Positions 34,827-44,056 are shown, counted from the stretch's first letter. The stretch is DNA of 64,000 nucleotides from Streptomyces sp. NBC_01689 (GCF_036250675.1 NZ_CP109592.1:992001-1056000), one strand, 5' to 3'. The notes: generated from the sequence alone by a model not told the origin. A program made the numbers and translations.

Positions 34827-37272
34827 CGCCGACATTCTCTGGGGAAGAGCAGGGCTCATGAGGGTTCTCCGGGGATGATCGGCATGCCCAGGGTGACCGG
34901 GGTGCGGTTCGGTTCCGGGTGAGGCGGTCGAGCGAGGCGAGCTTGTTTCGCGCGGCGTCCAGGCTGATCTGGAGTCCGTGGACCTCGCCGAGCCAGCCGT
35001 TGGCGCGGGCTTCCTCGATGCGGTCACCGAGGTTGCGGATGATCTCTTCTAGGCGTCGCCGCTGATGTGGGTCGACGCGGAGCATCGGACATCGAACGCA
35101 GGCATGCTCGTGTGCGCAGGGGGTGCCGTAGGGGCGCCCGCAGGTGCCCAGTTCGACCTTGCGCAGCTCGAAGTGCTTCTGGAACTCCTCCCACTCCTGT
35201 TCGGTGGGTTCCCGGTATTCCGCGGCTGGGCGGTCAGCGCGCCGGGTGTCGAGGAACGCCCGGTAGGACTTGATCAACTCCTCCTGGAAGACCGCGAGGT
35301 ATGCCTGGGTGGTGTTGAGGCTGTGGTGGCCGAGAATCTTCGCTGCGATGTGGACGGGCAGGCCGCCGGTGACGGCGTCCGTGATGAACATCCGGCGGAA
35401 GTCGTGCGGGGTGTAGCGCAGAGGCTGGCCGGCCCGGTCGGTAAGCCCGGCTCGTTCCAGGGTTTCGTTGAGGAGTCGGAGGACGACGCGGGTGCTGATG
35501 ATCTCTCGGCGCCATCCGATCTTGCGCTGGAACAGGTGCGGCAACATCGGGCCGGTGACGCGTTCGTGTGGGTCATAGCGGGCAGCCAGAGGGACGCGGC
35601 CGTCGTCACTCCTGATCCGGCAGACCACGGTGGCGAGGACGCTGGCCAATTCGGGGGTGACCAGGAGCAGTCGCTCCTCGTTGCTCTTGGACGGCACGAT
35701 CTGCAGCAGGGGAACGACCTCGCCGTTGTCGGGCAGACGGTAGGAGATCAATGCCAGGTGGGTAAGTTCCAGCAGCTCCTCGACGCGGACGCCGGTGTGC
35801 CTCAGCGTCTCGATGATCGCCCAAGCCCAGAACGCGTCCTCTTCTTTGCGGAGCAGCTCGATCCGTTCGCCGCTTTCCTCATCGGTGACCAGGACTGCGT
35901 CCGGGCCGTGCTGGGTCTCGCTGCGGGTGTCCCACCGGTATTGGGCTCGGCGGTAGGTTCTCCCGGCGTGTTCGAAGGTCTCGCCGACGGGAGTCTGGCG
36001 CGCGGCAGCGAGCAGGACGGTCTGGTCGTCGCGGTGCTTCTCCGCGGTGTCGACCAGCACGGGCAGGTGGGGCAGGCGCTCGCGGATCCGTTGGTGCACT
36101 TCCGCTTTCCGCGCGCGGTTGCGCTTGGAGACGCCTTCGAGTTCGCTGCGGCGGATCGGGCAGCGGACTGCCCATGGTGCCCAGGAGGGGTCTTCGTGCG
36201 CCCACTCTTGGATGTCGAGATACAGAGTCCGGACGCGGCCGAGGATTTCCAGGCGTCCCTTGCGGGGCCGTTTCGGTCCTCGCTTGCCGGAGGTGAAGGC
36301 GAGCCGGGCTTTCCAGGCGTCAGCAACGTCGGAAGGAAGGTCGAGGGTGTCGATGCCGGGGTGATGCTGCTCGATGTCGGCCCAGAAGGTGCCGGCCAGG
36401 GTGCTGGTGAGCTGACGGAAGCTGCTGAAGTCCATGCCGGGGCGCCGCTCGTTGAGGTAGCGAATCAGCATGTCACGGACCGGAGCGGACTGGATCTTGT
36501 GCTGGCTGATCAGTTCCTCGGTCGTGAGCTGGCCCAGCCGGATGGCGGCGCGAAGGCTCTTGTCCGTATCGAGGATGCCGATGTCGCGCAGTACGTCCCA
36601 GGCTCCGTGCAGGCCGCTTTTGTGGCGGGAGTAGCGGCTGATGTTCCAGGCGCGGAACTCAAGCACATCCTCCGTGGTGATGCGGGGGAGCTCTTTGCCG
36701 GTATGGAGCACGATCTTGGACAGGATGGTGAGGACTTCCGCAACCTGGCGTCCGGCCATGCCACGTGCGCGAGCAGCTTCCTCTGCGCGGGTGAACGTCT
36801 CGACGGACAACTCGGTGCGCACGTCGGCGAACAGGCGGACTGCGCCGTAGCCGACCAGGAAGTCGTAACTGGGCAGCACGAGGCGGCTGAGTAAGAGGCC
36901 GGCCAAGCCGTCGGTGACTTCATTGCGGAAGTTCCTCGGTGCGCGTCCTTCGGCCTCGGCGGCGCTGGCGACCCAGCTCAACGGCCCTGGGTCGGCTTCG
37001 CAGGACTCCCATCGCTCCTGCCACCCGTCACCGGGCCGCTGCGTTAGCCACTCCAGCATCCGTTCGGCGGCGCGCAGTCTTGCGCGCACTTCAACAGCGG
37101 GCAGCTCGGCCCAGGTTCGCAGCTGGGGCAGTTTCTGGATCACCTCGCGGCTGGAAAGGGTGTCGATCGGTCCGACGCGACGGACAGTTGGACTTGCCTG
37201 TTGGGCGCCGATAAAGGCTGGGAAACGCTCTTCCCGCACGGGTTGGGCGGGCGTGCTGGTCGTGGCAGTCAT
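34774..37272 (-). CDS. Large tyrosine recombinase (TnpB-like)
   Basis: An 832-residue frame with an integrase catalytic domain: Arg in IETLRHTGVRVEELLELTHL, H-x-x-R in YTPHDFRRMFITDAVTGGLP, and LGHHSLNTTQAYLAVF with the His and nucleophile Tyr. The C-terminal cysteine cluster (CGRPYGTPCAHEHACVRCPM) is a zinc motif typical of Tn554 TnpB-type proteins. The start overlaps TnpA-like by 4 bp. The last 30 or so residues look shifted out of frame: another frame gives TPVTLGMPIIPGEPS and a stop, so a one-base error or mutation near 34905 is likely. Confidence 0.85.
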   Translation of the reverse strand: MTATTSTPAQPVREERFPAFIGAQQASPTVRRVGPIDTLSSREVIQKLPQLRTWAELPAVEVRARLRAAERMLEWLTQRPGDGWQERWESCEADPGPLSWVASAAEAEGRAPRNFRNEVTDGLAGLLLSRLVLPSYDFLVGYGAVRLFADVRTELSVETFTRAEEAARARGMAGRQVAEVLTILSKIVLHTGKELPRITTEDVLEFRAWNISRYSRHKSGLHGAWDVLRDIGILDTDKSLRAAIRLGQLTTEELISQHKIQSAPVRDMLIRYLNERRPGMDFSSFRQLTSTLAGTFWADIEQHHPGIDTLDLPSDVADAWKARLAFTSGKRGPKRPRKGRLEILGRVRTLYLDIQEWAHEDPSWAPWAVRCPIRRSELEGVSKRNRARKAEVHQRIRERLPHLPVLVDTAEKHRDDQTVLLAAARQTPVGETFEHAGRTYRRAQYRWDTRSETQHGPDAVLVTDEESGERIELLRKEEDAFWAWAIIETLRHTGVRVEELLELTHLALISYRLPDNGEVVPLLQIVPSKSNEERLLLVTPELASVLATVVCRIRSDDGRVPLAARYDPHERVTGPMLPHLFQRKIGWRREIISTRVVLRLLNETLERAGLTDRAGQPLRYTPHDFRRMFITDAVTGGLPVHIAAKILGHHSLNTTQAYLAVFQEELIKSYRAFLDTRRADRPAAEYREPTEQEWEEFQKHFELRKVELGTCGRPYGTPCAHEHACVRCPMLRVDPHQRRRLEEIIRNLGDRIEEARANGWLGEVHGLQISLDAARNKLASLDRLTRNRTAPRSPWACRSSPENPHEPCSSPENVGVKPMWSRQGRHRRRCLQ

Positions 37273-38528
37273 CGCGGTGCCCCTCCGAAGAGCACGGCCA
37301 GGTCCGCGGCGTCGTAACCGCGGGCCGGGGATGGAACGGTTTGCGGGACGGCCTGTTCGGCCTGCTTGAGGTCCAACAGGTGTTGGTGCACCCGGCGGAT
37401 GACTTCCTCGGGTTCCTCTTCGAGGTAGAGCTGTGTGGTGGAGAGGTGTGCGTGGCCGAGGATGATCTGGATGTCGCGAAGCGAGAGATTGCGATCCCGC
37501 AGCATCCTGCGGGCGCAGGTGTGCCGGAGGTCATTCGTCGTCCAGTTCGTGCCGAGAACATCGTTGACGCGGCGCAGGACGGCCCGAAGGGCGTCGTAGT
37601 TCAGCGGCTGACGGGCCAGTGGTCCATCACCGTGGCGCCGTCGCCGCAAGGTCCACCAGACCGGATCACTCGGAGACAGAGGGCCGACGCCGTCAAGGTA
37701 GAGCCGCAGCCAGACGAAGGCGTCGCTGCTCGCCGGCAACCACTGTTCGGCATCGGTTCCCTTGCGATGGACCCGGACGAGCTGGTCACCCCAGTCGAGG
37801 TCACCGCAACGGATGCCGAGGACCTCGGCGGCGCGGCTGGCGTTGCTGATGACCAGCGAGGCCAGGGCCCGGTCACGGTCCGAGCGCAGGGCCGCGAACA
37901 AGGCGTCCCACTGCGCATCGGGCATTGCTCGCGGGCGGCGTTTGGGCAGGGGCGGGTTGTAGCGCAGTCGCCCTTCGGGCCTGAACGGCTCCAGGGGGTT
38001 GTGGTGCGCGTTTGGGCGTCGTCCCCTGCGGCGTTCTTGGGGCACCGGGTTGACCAGCGGACCGGCTCCCCGCTCGATCCAGAACTCGTAGAAGCTGCGG
38101 ATCACCGCGTTGCTGTGCCGGATTGTGCGGACGGCGTACTGGTCTCCCGGGTGCTGCTTGCGCGTGATCGGGTTGATCGTGCCGACGGTGGACGCTGTCT
38201 TCCTCCTGGGTGTGTTGCGCGGCTTCGTCGTGCGTTGCAGCCACAGCACAAACTCACGCACCTCAGCCGAAGTCACCTTGTCCCACTCGACATTGACGAC
38301 CAGGAGCCATCGCCACCACCGCAGCAGGTCGTGGGCGTAGCTTCGGACGCTTCCGGTGCGCCGGCCTTGCGCGACGAAGTCACGCAGGTACCGGCGGATC
38401 GGCTCGATGGGGCGCCCAAAGCTGTCCTGTACCTCGTACGGCACGACGCCGCCGGTCTCGACGACCCGGCCCCACCGCGGGAGCCGAATCGCATCGACGT
38501 CACGCTCCCCCTCATTCGGTATTGCCAC
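37269..38528 (-). CDS. Tyrosine recombinase (TnpA-like)
   Basis: A 419-residue XerC/D-like recombinase. An N-terminal SAM-like core-binding region (YLRDFVAQGRRTGSVRSYAH) is followed by the catalytic domain: Arg in SNASRAAEVLGIRC, NDLRHTCARRML, and GHAHLSTTQLYLEE with the nucleophile Tyr. The first His of the usual HxLRH box is replaced by Asn. The GTG start at 38528 has GGAGGG upstream. It overlaps the larger recombinase by 4 bp, and both should act together in one integration complex. Confidence 0.88.
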   Translation of the reverse strand: MAIPNEGERDVDAIRLPRWGRVVETGGVVPYEVQDSFGRPIEPIRRYLRDFVAQGRRTGSVRSYAHDLLRWWRWLLVVNVEWDKVTSAEVREFVLWLQRTTKPRNTPRRKTASTVGTINPITRKQHPGDQYAVRTIRHSNAVIRSFYEFWIERGAGPLVNPVPQERRRGRRPNAHHNPLEPFRPEGRLRYNPPLPKRRPRAMPDAQWDALFAALRSDRDRALASLVISNASRAAEVLGIRCGDLDWGDQLVRVHRKGTDAEQWLPASSDAFVWLRLYLDGVGPLSPSDPVWWTLRRRRHGDGPLARQPLNYDALRAVLRRVNDVLGTNWTTNDLRHTCARRMLRDRNLSLRDIQIILGHAHLSTTQLYLEEEPEEVIRRVHQHLLDLKQAEQAVPQTVPSPARGYDAADLAVLFGGAPR

Positions 38529-38639
38529 GCAGATCCCTCCGTTCGGGTTGCGTGACTTCCTACCGACGCGGCACGAACGACACGCCGCAACACGCCCTTG
38601 TGTCGGCCCGTAGTCCGGTCAACGTGTCGGGAGGTGCCG

Positions 38640-39331
38640 GCCCAGTCGCCGGCGCCGGGCGCGGAGTCGTACGTCCAGCTGTAGGGGACCGGTGCTGTCG
38701 CGTGCCAGGCTTTCACGTCCGCGGTGGACCATTCCTTGATGGGCAGCCACTCGTCGACGATGCGGGCGCTGTTGGTCTGGATGTTGCGGAAAGCGGCCCG
38801 GTTCTTGCGGTCGGGGCCTTCGTCGCTGCGCAGGCCCATGACCTTCAGGATCCGTACGGGGCGGCCGAGTTCGCGTTTCATGCGGGTGACTATCGGCGTC
38901 CAGGCCGCGGAGACGACGGACTCCTTGGCGGCCTTGCGGCAGTAGGGGCTGCCCATGCGGGGGAAACGGCCGTAGGCGGCCATCTCGGTGAGCAGGCTGT
39001 GGACCATCCGCGTGCCGTCGGGGGCGGGCAGGGTGCGGGTGACCTCGACGTGCCGGTTGGCGGGTATGCCGAACGCAGTGCTCTGCAGGGCGGCGAGCTC
39101 GGACACTCCCGGGTAGCGGACGCCGTCGAAGACCACGGCCGGCCACTCCAGCACGCCGAGACTGGCGTGGTAGGAGATCACCCGGTCCGCGACCCCTGCG
39201 CGCTCGGCGGCGTCCATGAACACGCAGTTCATGACCGCGGAGTCCTTCCCGCCGGACAGCTGTGGGGCGAGCAGGTCGTAGGAGGCCAGATCGGGTTCGC
39301 AGGCGGGGCGGTGGGCGGTAGAGGAAGGCAT
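38640..39331 (-). pseudogene. PAPS-reductase-like PP-loop protein, 3' end lost
   Basis: Reads from the ATG at 39331. The PP-loop LLAPQLSGGKDSAVMNCVFM (SGGKDS) marks an N-type ATP pyrophosphatase. IPANRHVEVTRTLP, FPRMGSPYCRKAAKESVVSA and LKVMGLRSDEGPDRKNRAAF match actinobacterial phage/island PAPS-reductase-like proteins, related to DndC in DNA modification. The normal cysteine-rich C-terminus is absent: after WTYDSAPGAG the reading enters the recombinase cassette's upstream DNA. It lies 88 bp downstream of the Mom-like gene. Confidence 0.75.
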
Positions 39332-39419
39332 GACGTCTCCAGAAGGTGATGGGGGTGAGAGAGGCAGGGCCTGAGCTGTGACCGGCGGCGCGTGGGGTCC
39401 GTCGCCGCGGAGGCCGATG

Positions 39420-40121
39420 TCAGAGAGAGGCGGGGACGGGGTCGGGCTGTTTCGGGAAGGGGTGCACGGCGGGGAGGCCGAGGCGGATCTCGTCGCGTTC
39501 GCGGCGGGTGCGGCCGAGACGGAAAAGCCAGCGGTGGGTGCCGCGGTGGCGGACGTTGCGGGCGCCGACGGCGGCCAGGGCCTCGCGCAGCCACACAACC
39601 GGATCGGTGCCGGGCCGCGGTCGCGGCGCCCCGAGCGCGATGAGCTGCTCCCCCGCGTACCGGTAGCCCTGCTCCTGGCGGCGGATCTTCTGTGCGGCCC
39701 GCTCGTGGAAGACGGTGCCGTCGGGAAGGAGTTTCACGGTGCGGGGGGTGGCCCGGCCGGCGTACACGGCGTTCGTCGCGGCATAGATGGTCCCGACGTG
39801 CCCGGGCATCACCAGAGTTCCGGAAGCGGTGCGCCGTGGTACCGGGTCGGCGAAGGAGACGACCCCTCGCACTCCGCGGGCGTGCAGTTCGGCGTGGCAG
39901 CGCGCGAGGAACCAGCTCTCGGAATTTCCGGGGCACTCATCGAGGAGCACGAAGCGCTGGCATTCGACGGACTCGGTGAAAGGCCGCAGGTCAGGGAAGG
40001 GTCGGGTCAGCACGGCGGTGTTGACTGGAACGCCGAACACGGCAACGCCGGTGAGCTGGTGCACTCGGCCGGAGACGTCGTAGAGCCCGAACTGGACCGT
40101 CGAGACCGGGTTTATCTGCAC
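39420..40121 (-). CDS. Mom-like DNA adenine modification protein
   Basis: A 233-residue frame. VAVFGVPVNTAVLTRPFPDL, ESVECQRFVLLDECPGNSES, WFLARCHAELHARGVRGVVS, FADPVP and HVGTIYAATNAVYAGRATP follow the GNAT-like fold of phage Mu Mom family proteins, which convert adenine in DNA to a carbamoylmethyl form and so block restriction. The C-terminal third (GARNVRHRGTHRWLFRLGRT) is typical of actinobacterial members. An in-frame stop directly precedes the GTG at 40121, and the DNA upstream belongs to other fragments, so the native N-terminus may have been cut. It pairs with the broken PAPS-reductase-like gene. Confidence 0.7.
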   Translation of the reverse strand: MQINPVSTVQFGLYDVSGRVHQLTGVAVFGVPVNTAVLTRPFPDLRPFTESVECQRFVLLDECPGNSESWFLARCHAELHARGVRGVVSFADPVPRRTASGTLVMPGHVGTIYAATNAVYAGRATPRTVKLLPDGTVFHERAAQKIRRQEQGYRYAGEQLIALGAPRPRPGTDPVVWLREALAAVGARNVRHRGTHRWLFRLGRTRRERDEIRLGLPAVHPFPKQPDPVPASL

Positions 40122-40783
40122 CTGTCAAGCAAATCTCCAAGTAGGGGGGAGCCAAGCTTGCAGGCACGTCAGGGACGTGGACCGTTTGGTTGGCACTGTC
40201 CCCGCGCATCCCGCATTGCCATCCGACGACAGACCGGTCGTGGTCCGGAATCGGGATTCGGCGTCGAGCCGGTCGGCGCAGGGTGTCGTCCTGGCTGGAG
40301 GGGTAGACGGCGTGGAGTTTGCCGTCGTAGGAGGCCAGGGCTGCGCTGCGGCGGGATGCGTGGCTGTCGCCGAGGTGGGCGGGGTCGCTCCAGTAGGTGC
40401 CGTCGAAGTTGGAGTGGAGCAGGGTGGTGGAGCTGGGGCCCGCGGGGTAGAGCAGGTGCAGCTTTTCGTCGAGGACGGCCGGGGCGAAGTTAGCGGCCAT
40501 GGTGCTGTCCCGAAGGCGGCCAGCACGACCACAGCGATCACCTGGCCCAGCACGTCCACGGCGAGTCCCCGCTTGCGGCCGGGCACTTTCTTGTTCGCGT
40601 CCCGTCGTCTCCGCGGGCTCTGCGGCCGCCGCGTGCGTCAGCACCAAGACCAAACGGATCGTCCGCCAGGCGGACGGAGGAGCAGACTTCGCCCTCGTCC
40701 GTCCGCACTCCTTGGGTAGCAGGCACTCTCTGCCACCGTCTGGAGGGAGACAGGGCCCTCTACTGGACGGAGAGGTACGCGCG
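40122..40783 (-). other. Mosaic of gene fragments: beta-propeller lectin piece and transposase piece
   Basis: Minus-strand 40500 to about 40270 reads MAANFAPAVLDEKLHLLYPA, then FDGTYWSDPAHLGDS and RRSAALASYDGKLHAVYP, two repeats of a lectin-like beta-propeller. Minus-strand 40605 to 40510 reads ANKKVPGRKRGLAVDVLGQV, then IAVVVLAA, a piece of an IS5/IS1647-type transposase. These two fragments are fused at about 40505. No complete gene lies here. Confidence 0.55.
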
Positions 40784-41638
40784 CTACGTGCGACCGCGGG
40801 CGACGTGTTCGCGTACGGCGGGTGCTGTTTCGGCGGCGAAGCGTTCGAGCACGTATGGGTCGTCGCTGATCAAGAGGAAGACGCTGACACCATCCTCGAG
40901 GGCCATGTGGGCCAGTGCTTCGGGGGTCTGCTGGCCCGGGACGATGTTGAGCAGACGGGTGATCTCGCGGGGGTCACGTGCCGCTGCCCGTGCGGCGTCG
41001 TCGATGATCGCGTTTCCCCTCGGCAGGGCGCCGGGCTTCATGACCGGCAGCGACGCCAGCCACCCGTCGGCCTTGCGTCCGACGAGGTCCTGCATCTTCG
41101 GCTTGTGGGCGCCGAGCCAGATCGGAATTGTGTGTGCGGGCGCGGGTCCGCGCTCGGCGCCGTCGACCTTGTAGAACTCGCCGTCGGCAGTCAGGGGGCC
41201 GGACGCGTCGGCGTCCCAGATTCCGCGGATCACGTCGATCGCCTCGTCAAGCGCCGCCAAGCCCTGAAGTGGCGTCAGCCGGCGCCCGCCGACCGCGTGC
41301 ACGGCGTCCCAGAAGTAGCCGGCCCCGATCCCGAGGTTCATCCGGCCATTGGAGAGCAGGTCGAGGCTGGCAGCCGCGCGGGCGAGCACGGCAGGGGGCT
41401 GGCGCAGCGGCAGGTTCAGCACGTTGCCGGACACGCCGATGCGCTCGGTCCGCGCTGCCACCCAGCTCAGCAGAGTCCAGGTATCGAGGAAGCTCGACTG
41501 GTAGGGGTGGTCCTGGAAGGTGACGAAGTCGAAACCGAGCCGCTCACTGAGCTGGGCCAACTCGACCGGGCGATGCGCCGGAGAGTTGGTGGGTGCGATG
41601 AACGTTGCGAAACGCAGAGGATGACCGTAGTCAGGCAT
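40784..41638 (-). CDS. LLM-class F420-dependent oxidoreductase
   Basis: A 284-residue luciferase-like monooxygenase fold enzyme. LAQLSERLGFDFVTFQDHPY, RIGVSGNVLNLPLRQPPAVL, LLSNGRMNLGIGAGYFWDAV and GREADG-like VGRKADGWLASLPVMKPGAL match LLM/F420 oxidoreductases. Cofactor F420 or FMN cannot be separated by eye, but the F420/NADP-type reductase gene downstream supports F420. Start MPDYGHPLRFATFIAPTN at 41638. Substrate unknown. Confidence 0.87.
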   Translation of the reverse strand: MPDYGHPLRFATFIAPTNSPAHRPVELAQLSERLGFDFVTFQDHPYQSSFLDTWTLLSWVAARTERIGVSGNVLNLPLRQPPAVLARAAASLDLLSNGRMNLGIGAGYFWDAVHAVGGRRLTPLQGLAALDEAIDVIRGIWDADASGPLTADGEFYKVDGAERGPAPAHTIPIWLGAHKPKMQDLVGRKADGWLASLPVMKPGALPRGNAIIDDAARAAARDPREITRLLNIVPGQQTPEALAHMALEDGVSVFLLISDDPYVLERFAAETAPAVREHVARGRT

Positions 41639-41869
41639 GGGTGTCTTCTTCCGCCAGTCGTATGTGGCCAGCCGTTCGATGAGAGGCGTCGCCGACCTGC
41701 ACGATGGCGCCTTCGCCGCTGCTGGACGCGGGCCGTAGCAGTTCAGGGCCGATTGCTTGCCTGCACGTCGGATGGCGCATCGGCCGACCGGTGTCTCGGG
41801 CAGGCCGAACCCGCGCCTGCCCGAGAGGGTCGCCGGTGCGCGCAGCTTGCCCCGGAGGCCGGGGTACCT

Positions 41870-42490
41870 TCAGCCCGAGGCGTTGATGCCGAGGCTGATG
41901 TCGAATCCCGCGCCATGGCCGGCCACGCCCATCAGGAGCGGACCCGCGGCCTCCAGCCAGTGCGCCATCGCGAGGCCGCCGGCATCCAGCGGGCGCAGTC
42001 CAAGGCTCTCGATGAATGCCGACACGCTCGCCTTGGCGTGCGGGTCGTCGCCGGCGATGAACACGTCCAGCGGTCCACCCTTCGCCAGGACGTGGCCGAA
42101 GACGGTGTTGAACGCCTTCACGATGTGCACGCCTGCCGGGGCGGCCTTGGCGATCTCCTGCGCACCGGACGTGCCGTCCGGGGTGACCAGCGCGGTGGCA
42201 TCGGCGTTGAAGGTGTTCGAGATGTCGATGACGACTTTACCGGCCAGCGCCTCCCCGTACTGGGCGACGACCTGCGCGGCGCTGGCGTAGGGCACGGCGA
42301 GGACGACGAGGTCGCCGGCCGGGGCCGTTGCGAATGTCCCGGCCGTTGCGCCGCCGCCGAGCGTGGCGGCCAGTTCCTTGGCCTTGGCCGCGTCGCGGCC
42401 GATGACCTCGACGGCGTTGCCGCCCTCAACCGCGCGGGTGGCGATGGCGCGGGCCATGCCTCCGAGTCCGATCAAGCTGACGTTGCTCAT
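41870..42490 (-). CDS. NADPH-dependent F420 reductase-like protein
   Basis: A 206-residue single-Rossmann reductase. The N-terminus SNVSLIGLGGMARAIATRAV holds GxGGMA in place of the usual GGTGxxG. EVIGRDAAKAKELAATLGG, DLVVLAVPYASAAQVVAQYG, KVVIDISNTFNADATALVTP and HIVKAFNTVFGHVLAKGG match F420H2:NADP oxidoreductase (FNO)-like proteins. It would recycle F420H2/NADPH, possibly for the neighbouring LLM enzyme. It sits between an SDR and the LLM gene, all on the minus strand. Confidence 0.85.
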   Translation of the reverse strand: MSNVSLIGLGGMARAIATRAVEGGNAVEVIGRDAAKAKELAATLGGGATAGTFATAPAGDLVVLAVPYASAAQVVAQYGEALAGKVVIDISNTFNADATALVTPDGTSGAQEIAKAAPAGVHIVKAFNTVFGHVLAKGGPLDVFIAGDDPHAKASVSAFIESLGLRPLDAGGLAMAHWLEAAGPLLMGVAGHGAGFDISLGINASG

Positions 42491-42573
42491 GGAAGAGTCC
42501 TTCTCTTTCGGTGGTCTGGGTTCTGCTTTCCGTTGGCGGGGCGGGCCGGGGCCGATCGCCCAGCCGCTGGGCG

Positions 42574-43308
42574 TCAGATCTGGCTGAACCCGCCGTCGAC
42601 GACCAGGTTTGCGCCGGTGATGAAGCCGGCGTCCGGGGAGGCGAAGTACAGCGCGGCAGCTGCGATCTCCTCGCTGGTTCCCAGCCGTCCCAGGGGGATG
42701 AGGGAAGTGATCTGCTCCCGGAATTCGGGAGTGACGGTGCTGAAGAGCGCGGTGTCGATCGAGCCGGGACTGACGACGTTCACCCGGATGCCCCGGTCCT
42801 TCAGCTCCGCCGCCCAGGTGCGCGCGAGTGAGCGAACGGCCGCCTTGCTGGCTGAGTACACGCCGGCGCCGGGGACGCCCTTGGTCGCGCTGGTGGAGCC
42901 ATTCAGGATGATCGACGCACCGTCGCTCATCAGCGGCAGCAAGGACTGAACGGTGAACACGGTGCCCCGGAAGTTGACGCCCACGATCGCGTCGAACGAC
43001 TCCGGGGTGATGCTGCCCAGCGGGTCGGACACCGAGCCGAGGCCAGCACTGGCGAACAGGACATCGACGCGTCCGTGCTGCTCTCGCACGGTCTGGGCCA
43101 AGCGGGCGAGGTCGTCCAGATTTCCTGAGTCCGCCTGCACGCCCGTCACGTCGTGGCCGATGGCGGCTACCGCCTCGTCCAGTCGGTCCTTGTCCCGCCC
43201 GGTGATGAAGACGTGGGCGCCTTCAGCCACGAACAGCTTGGCCGTTGCCAGCGCCATCCCGGACGTGGCTCCGGTGATCACTGCGATCTTGCCATCCAAC
43301 TTGGACAT
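42574..43308 (-). CDS. Short-chain dehydrogenase/reductase
   Basis: A 244-residue classical SDR, start MSKLDGKIAVITGATSGMAL. The cofactor motif reads TGATSGMA with Ala in the last position where Gly is usual. ASAGLGS replaces NNAG, and the catalytic residues are SIILNGSTSATKG and YSASKAA. The C-terminus FITGANLVVDGGFSQI is standard. The gene is divergent from the MarR regulator at 43574, with a palindrome between them, and is followed by the F420-type reductase and LLM genes, probably one regulated unit. Confidence 0.9.
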   Translation of the reverse strand: MSKLDGKIAVITGATSGMALATAKLFVAEGAHVFITGRDKDRLDEAVAAIGHDVTGVQADSGNLDDLARLAQTVREQHGRVDVLFASAGLGSVSDPLGSITPESFDAIVGVNFRGTVFTVQSLLPLMSDGASIILNGSTSATKGVPGAGVYSASKAAVRSLARTWAAELKDRGIRVNVVSPGSIDTALFSTVTPEFREQITSLIPLGRLGTSEEIAAAALYFASPDAGFITGANLVVDGGFSQI

Positions 43309-43517
43309 GGTGAACTTGCCTTTCTGTCGACCCGGGGTCGATCGGGGATGCGGGCTCCGTCCGCGAGGACGCCTCAGCCCGAAGCCAGGAGCCGCTGAAG
43401 CGGGCCTCCGGGGCATGCACGGCCGGCGGGACAGCGCCAGTGGCCGGAAGCGCACTCCTCAATGAGGTCGGACTTCACTAGAGGAACTCTTCAAGCTACG
43501 AAACGACGCTAACATGT

Positions 43518-43549
43518 AGGTGCGCACGCATGCAAATGTGCTCGCACTT
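43518..43549. promoter_or_regulatory. Imperfect palindrome, likely MarR operator
   Basis: AGGTGCGCACGCAT and ATGTGCTCGCACTT flank GCAA; 10 of 14 arm positions are complementary. The site lies in the divergent promoter between the SDR and the MarR gene, 25 bp before the latter. Confidence 0.45.
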
Positions 43550-43573
43550 AGTTGTGAGCGCTCTGCTAGCGGT

Positions 43574-44056
43574 ATGCTGACGGATGTGAAGGCTCCCGCA
43601 TCGAACCTGCAAGTCATCTCCCCGGACCAGGTCAGGGGATGGTTTGCCCTCCTGCTCACCCATGCCACGGTTACCGGGCGGATCCATGCGGCGCTGATGG
43701 AACGGCACAAGATCTCCTTCAGCACCGTCGAGATCCTGTGCTGGCTCCTGGAGACCGAGCCCCAGTCGGTCCGAGCCCTGTCCGGCCAGCTCGTCAGCGT
43801 CAGCCCCACCAGAGCATCACGGCTGGTCCAGGACCTCATCGACGCCGGGCACCTCCAGCGCGGCGCCGATCAGGGCGACGGGCGGGTATCGCTCATCCGC
43901 TTCACAGAGAGCGGACGGCTCTACGCCGAGACGATCAAGCGAACCTTCGAAGGAACGGTCAAGAAGTACTTCGTCGATCCTCTCGACAACGAGGACATCG
44001 CCGCCCTCATCCGCATATGGGCCAAACTCGAGAACGCCGGACTCGGTCCGAGCTGA
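43574..44056 (+). CDS. MarR-family transcriptional regulator
   Basis: A regulator of about 160 residues, start MLTDVKAPASNLQVISPDQV. The winged helix reads SVRALSGQLVSVSPTRASRL, VQDLIDAGHLQRGADQGDGR, VSLIRFTESGRL. Acidic C-terminal helices (LDNEDIAALIRIWAKLENAG) form the dimer interface. A GTG at 43586 is an alternative start. It is divergent from the SDR-F420 reductase-LLM run and probably represses it through the palindrome at 43518-43549. Confidence 0.85.
   Translation: MLTDVKAPASNLQVISPDQVRGWFALLLTHATVTGRIHAALMERHKISFSTVEILCWLLETEPQSVRALSGQLVSVSPTRASRLVQDLIDAGHLQRGADQGDGRVSLIRFTESGRLYAETIKRTFEGTVKKYFVDPLDNEDIAALIRIWAKLENAGLGPS

Larger units (their letters stand above)
34774..38640 (-). 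mobile_element. Two-tyrosine-recombinase cassette (Tn554-like)
   Basis: Two overlapping tyrosine recombinase genes of about 420 and 830 residues in the same order as tnpA and tnpB of Tn554. The right edge cuts the PAPS-reductase-like gene after PGAG (about 38640). No third gene (tnpC) and no matching rest of the target gene are present, so the left edge is unclear. Boundaries are approximate. Confidence 0.6.

Noticed and set aside
35065..36894. Long plus-strand open frame of about 609 residues
   Set aside because: It is antisense to the large tyrosine recombinase, which has all catalytic motifs. High-GC third positions create such mirror frames. The plus frame has no known motif.
34774..38640. 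tnpC gene and attachment sites of a Tn554-like element
   Set aside because: No third small gene and no repeated core sequence at both edges could be found. The element may be incomplete or of another type.
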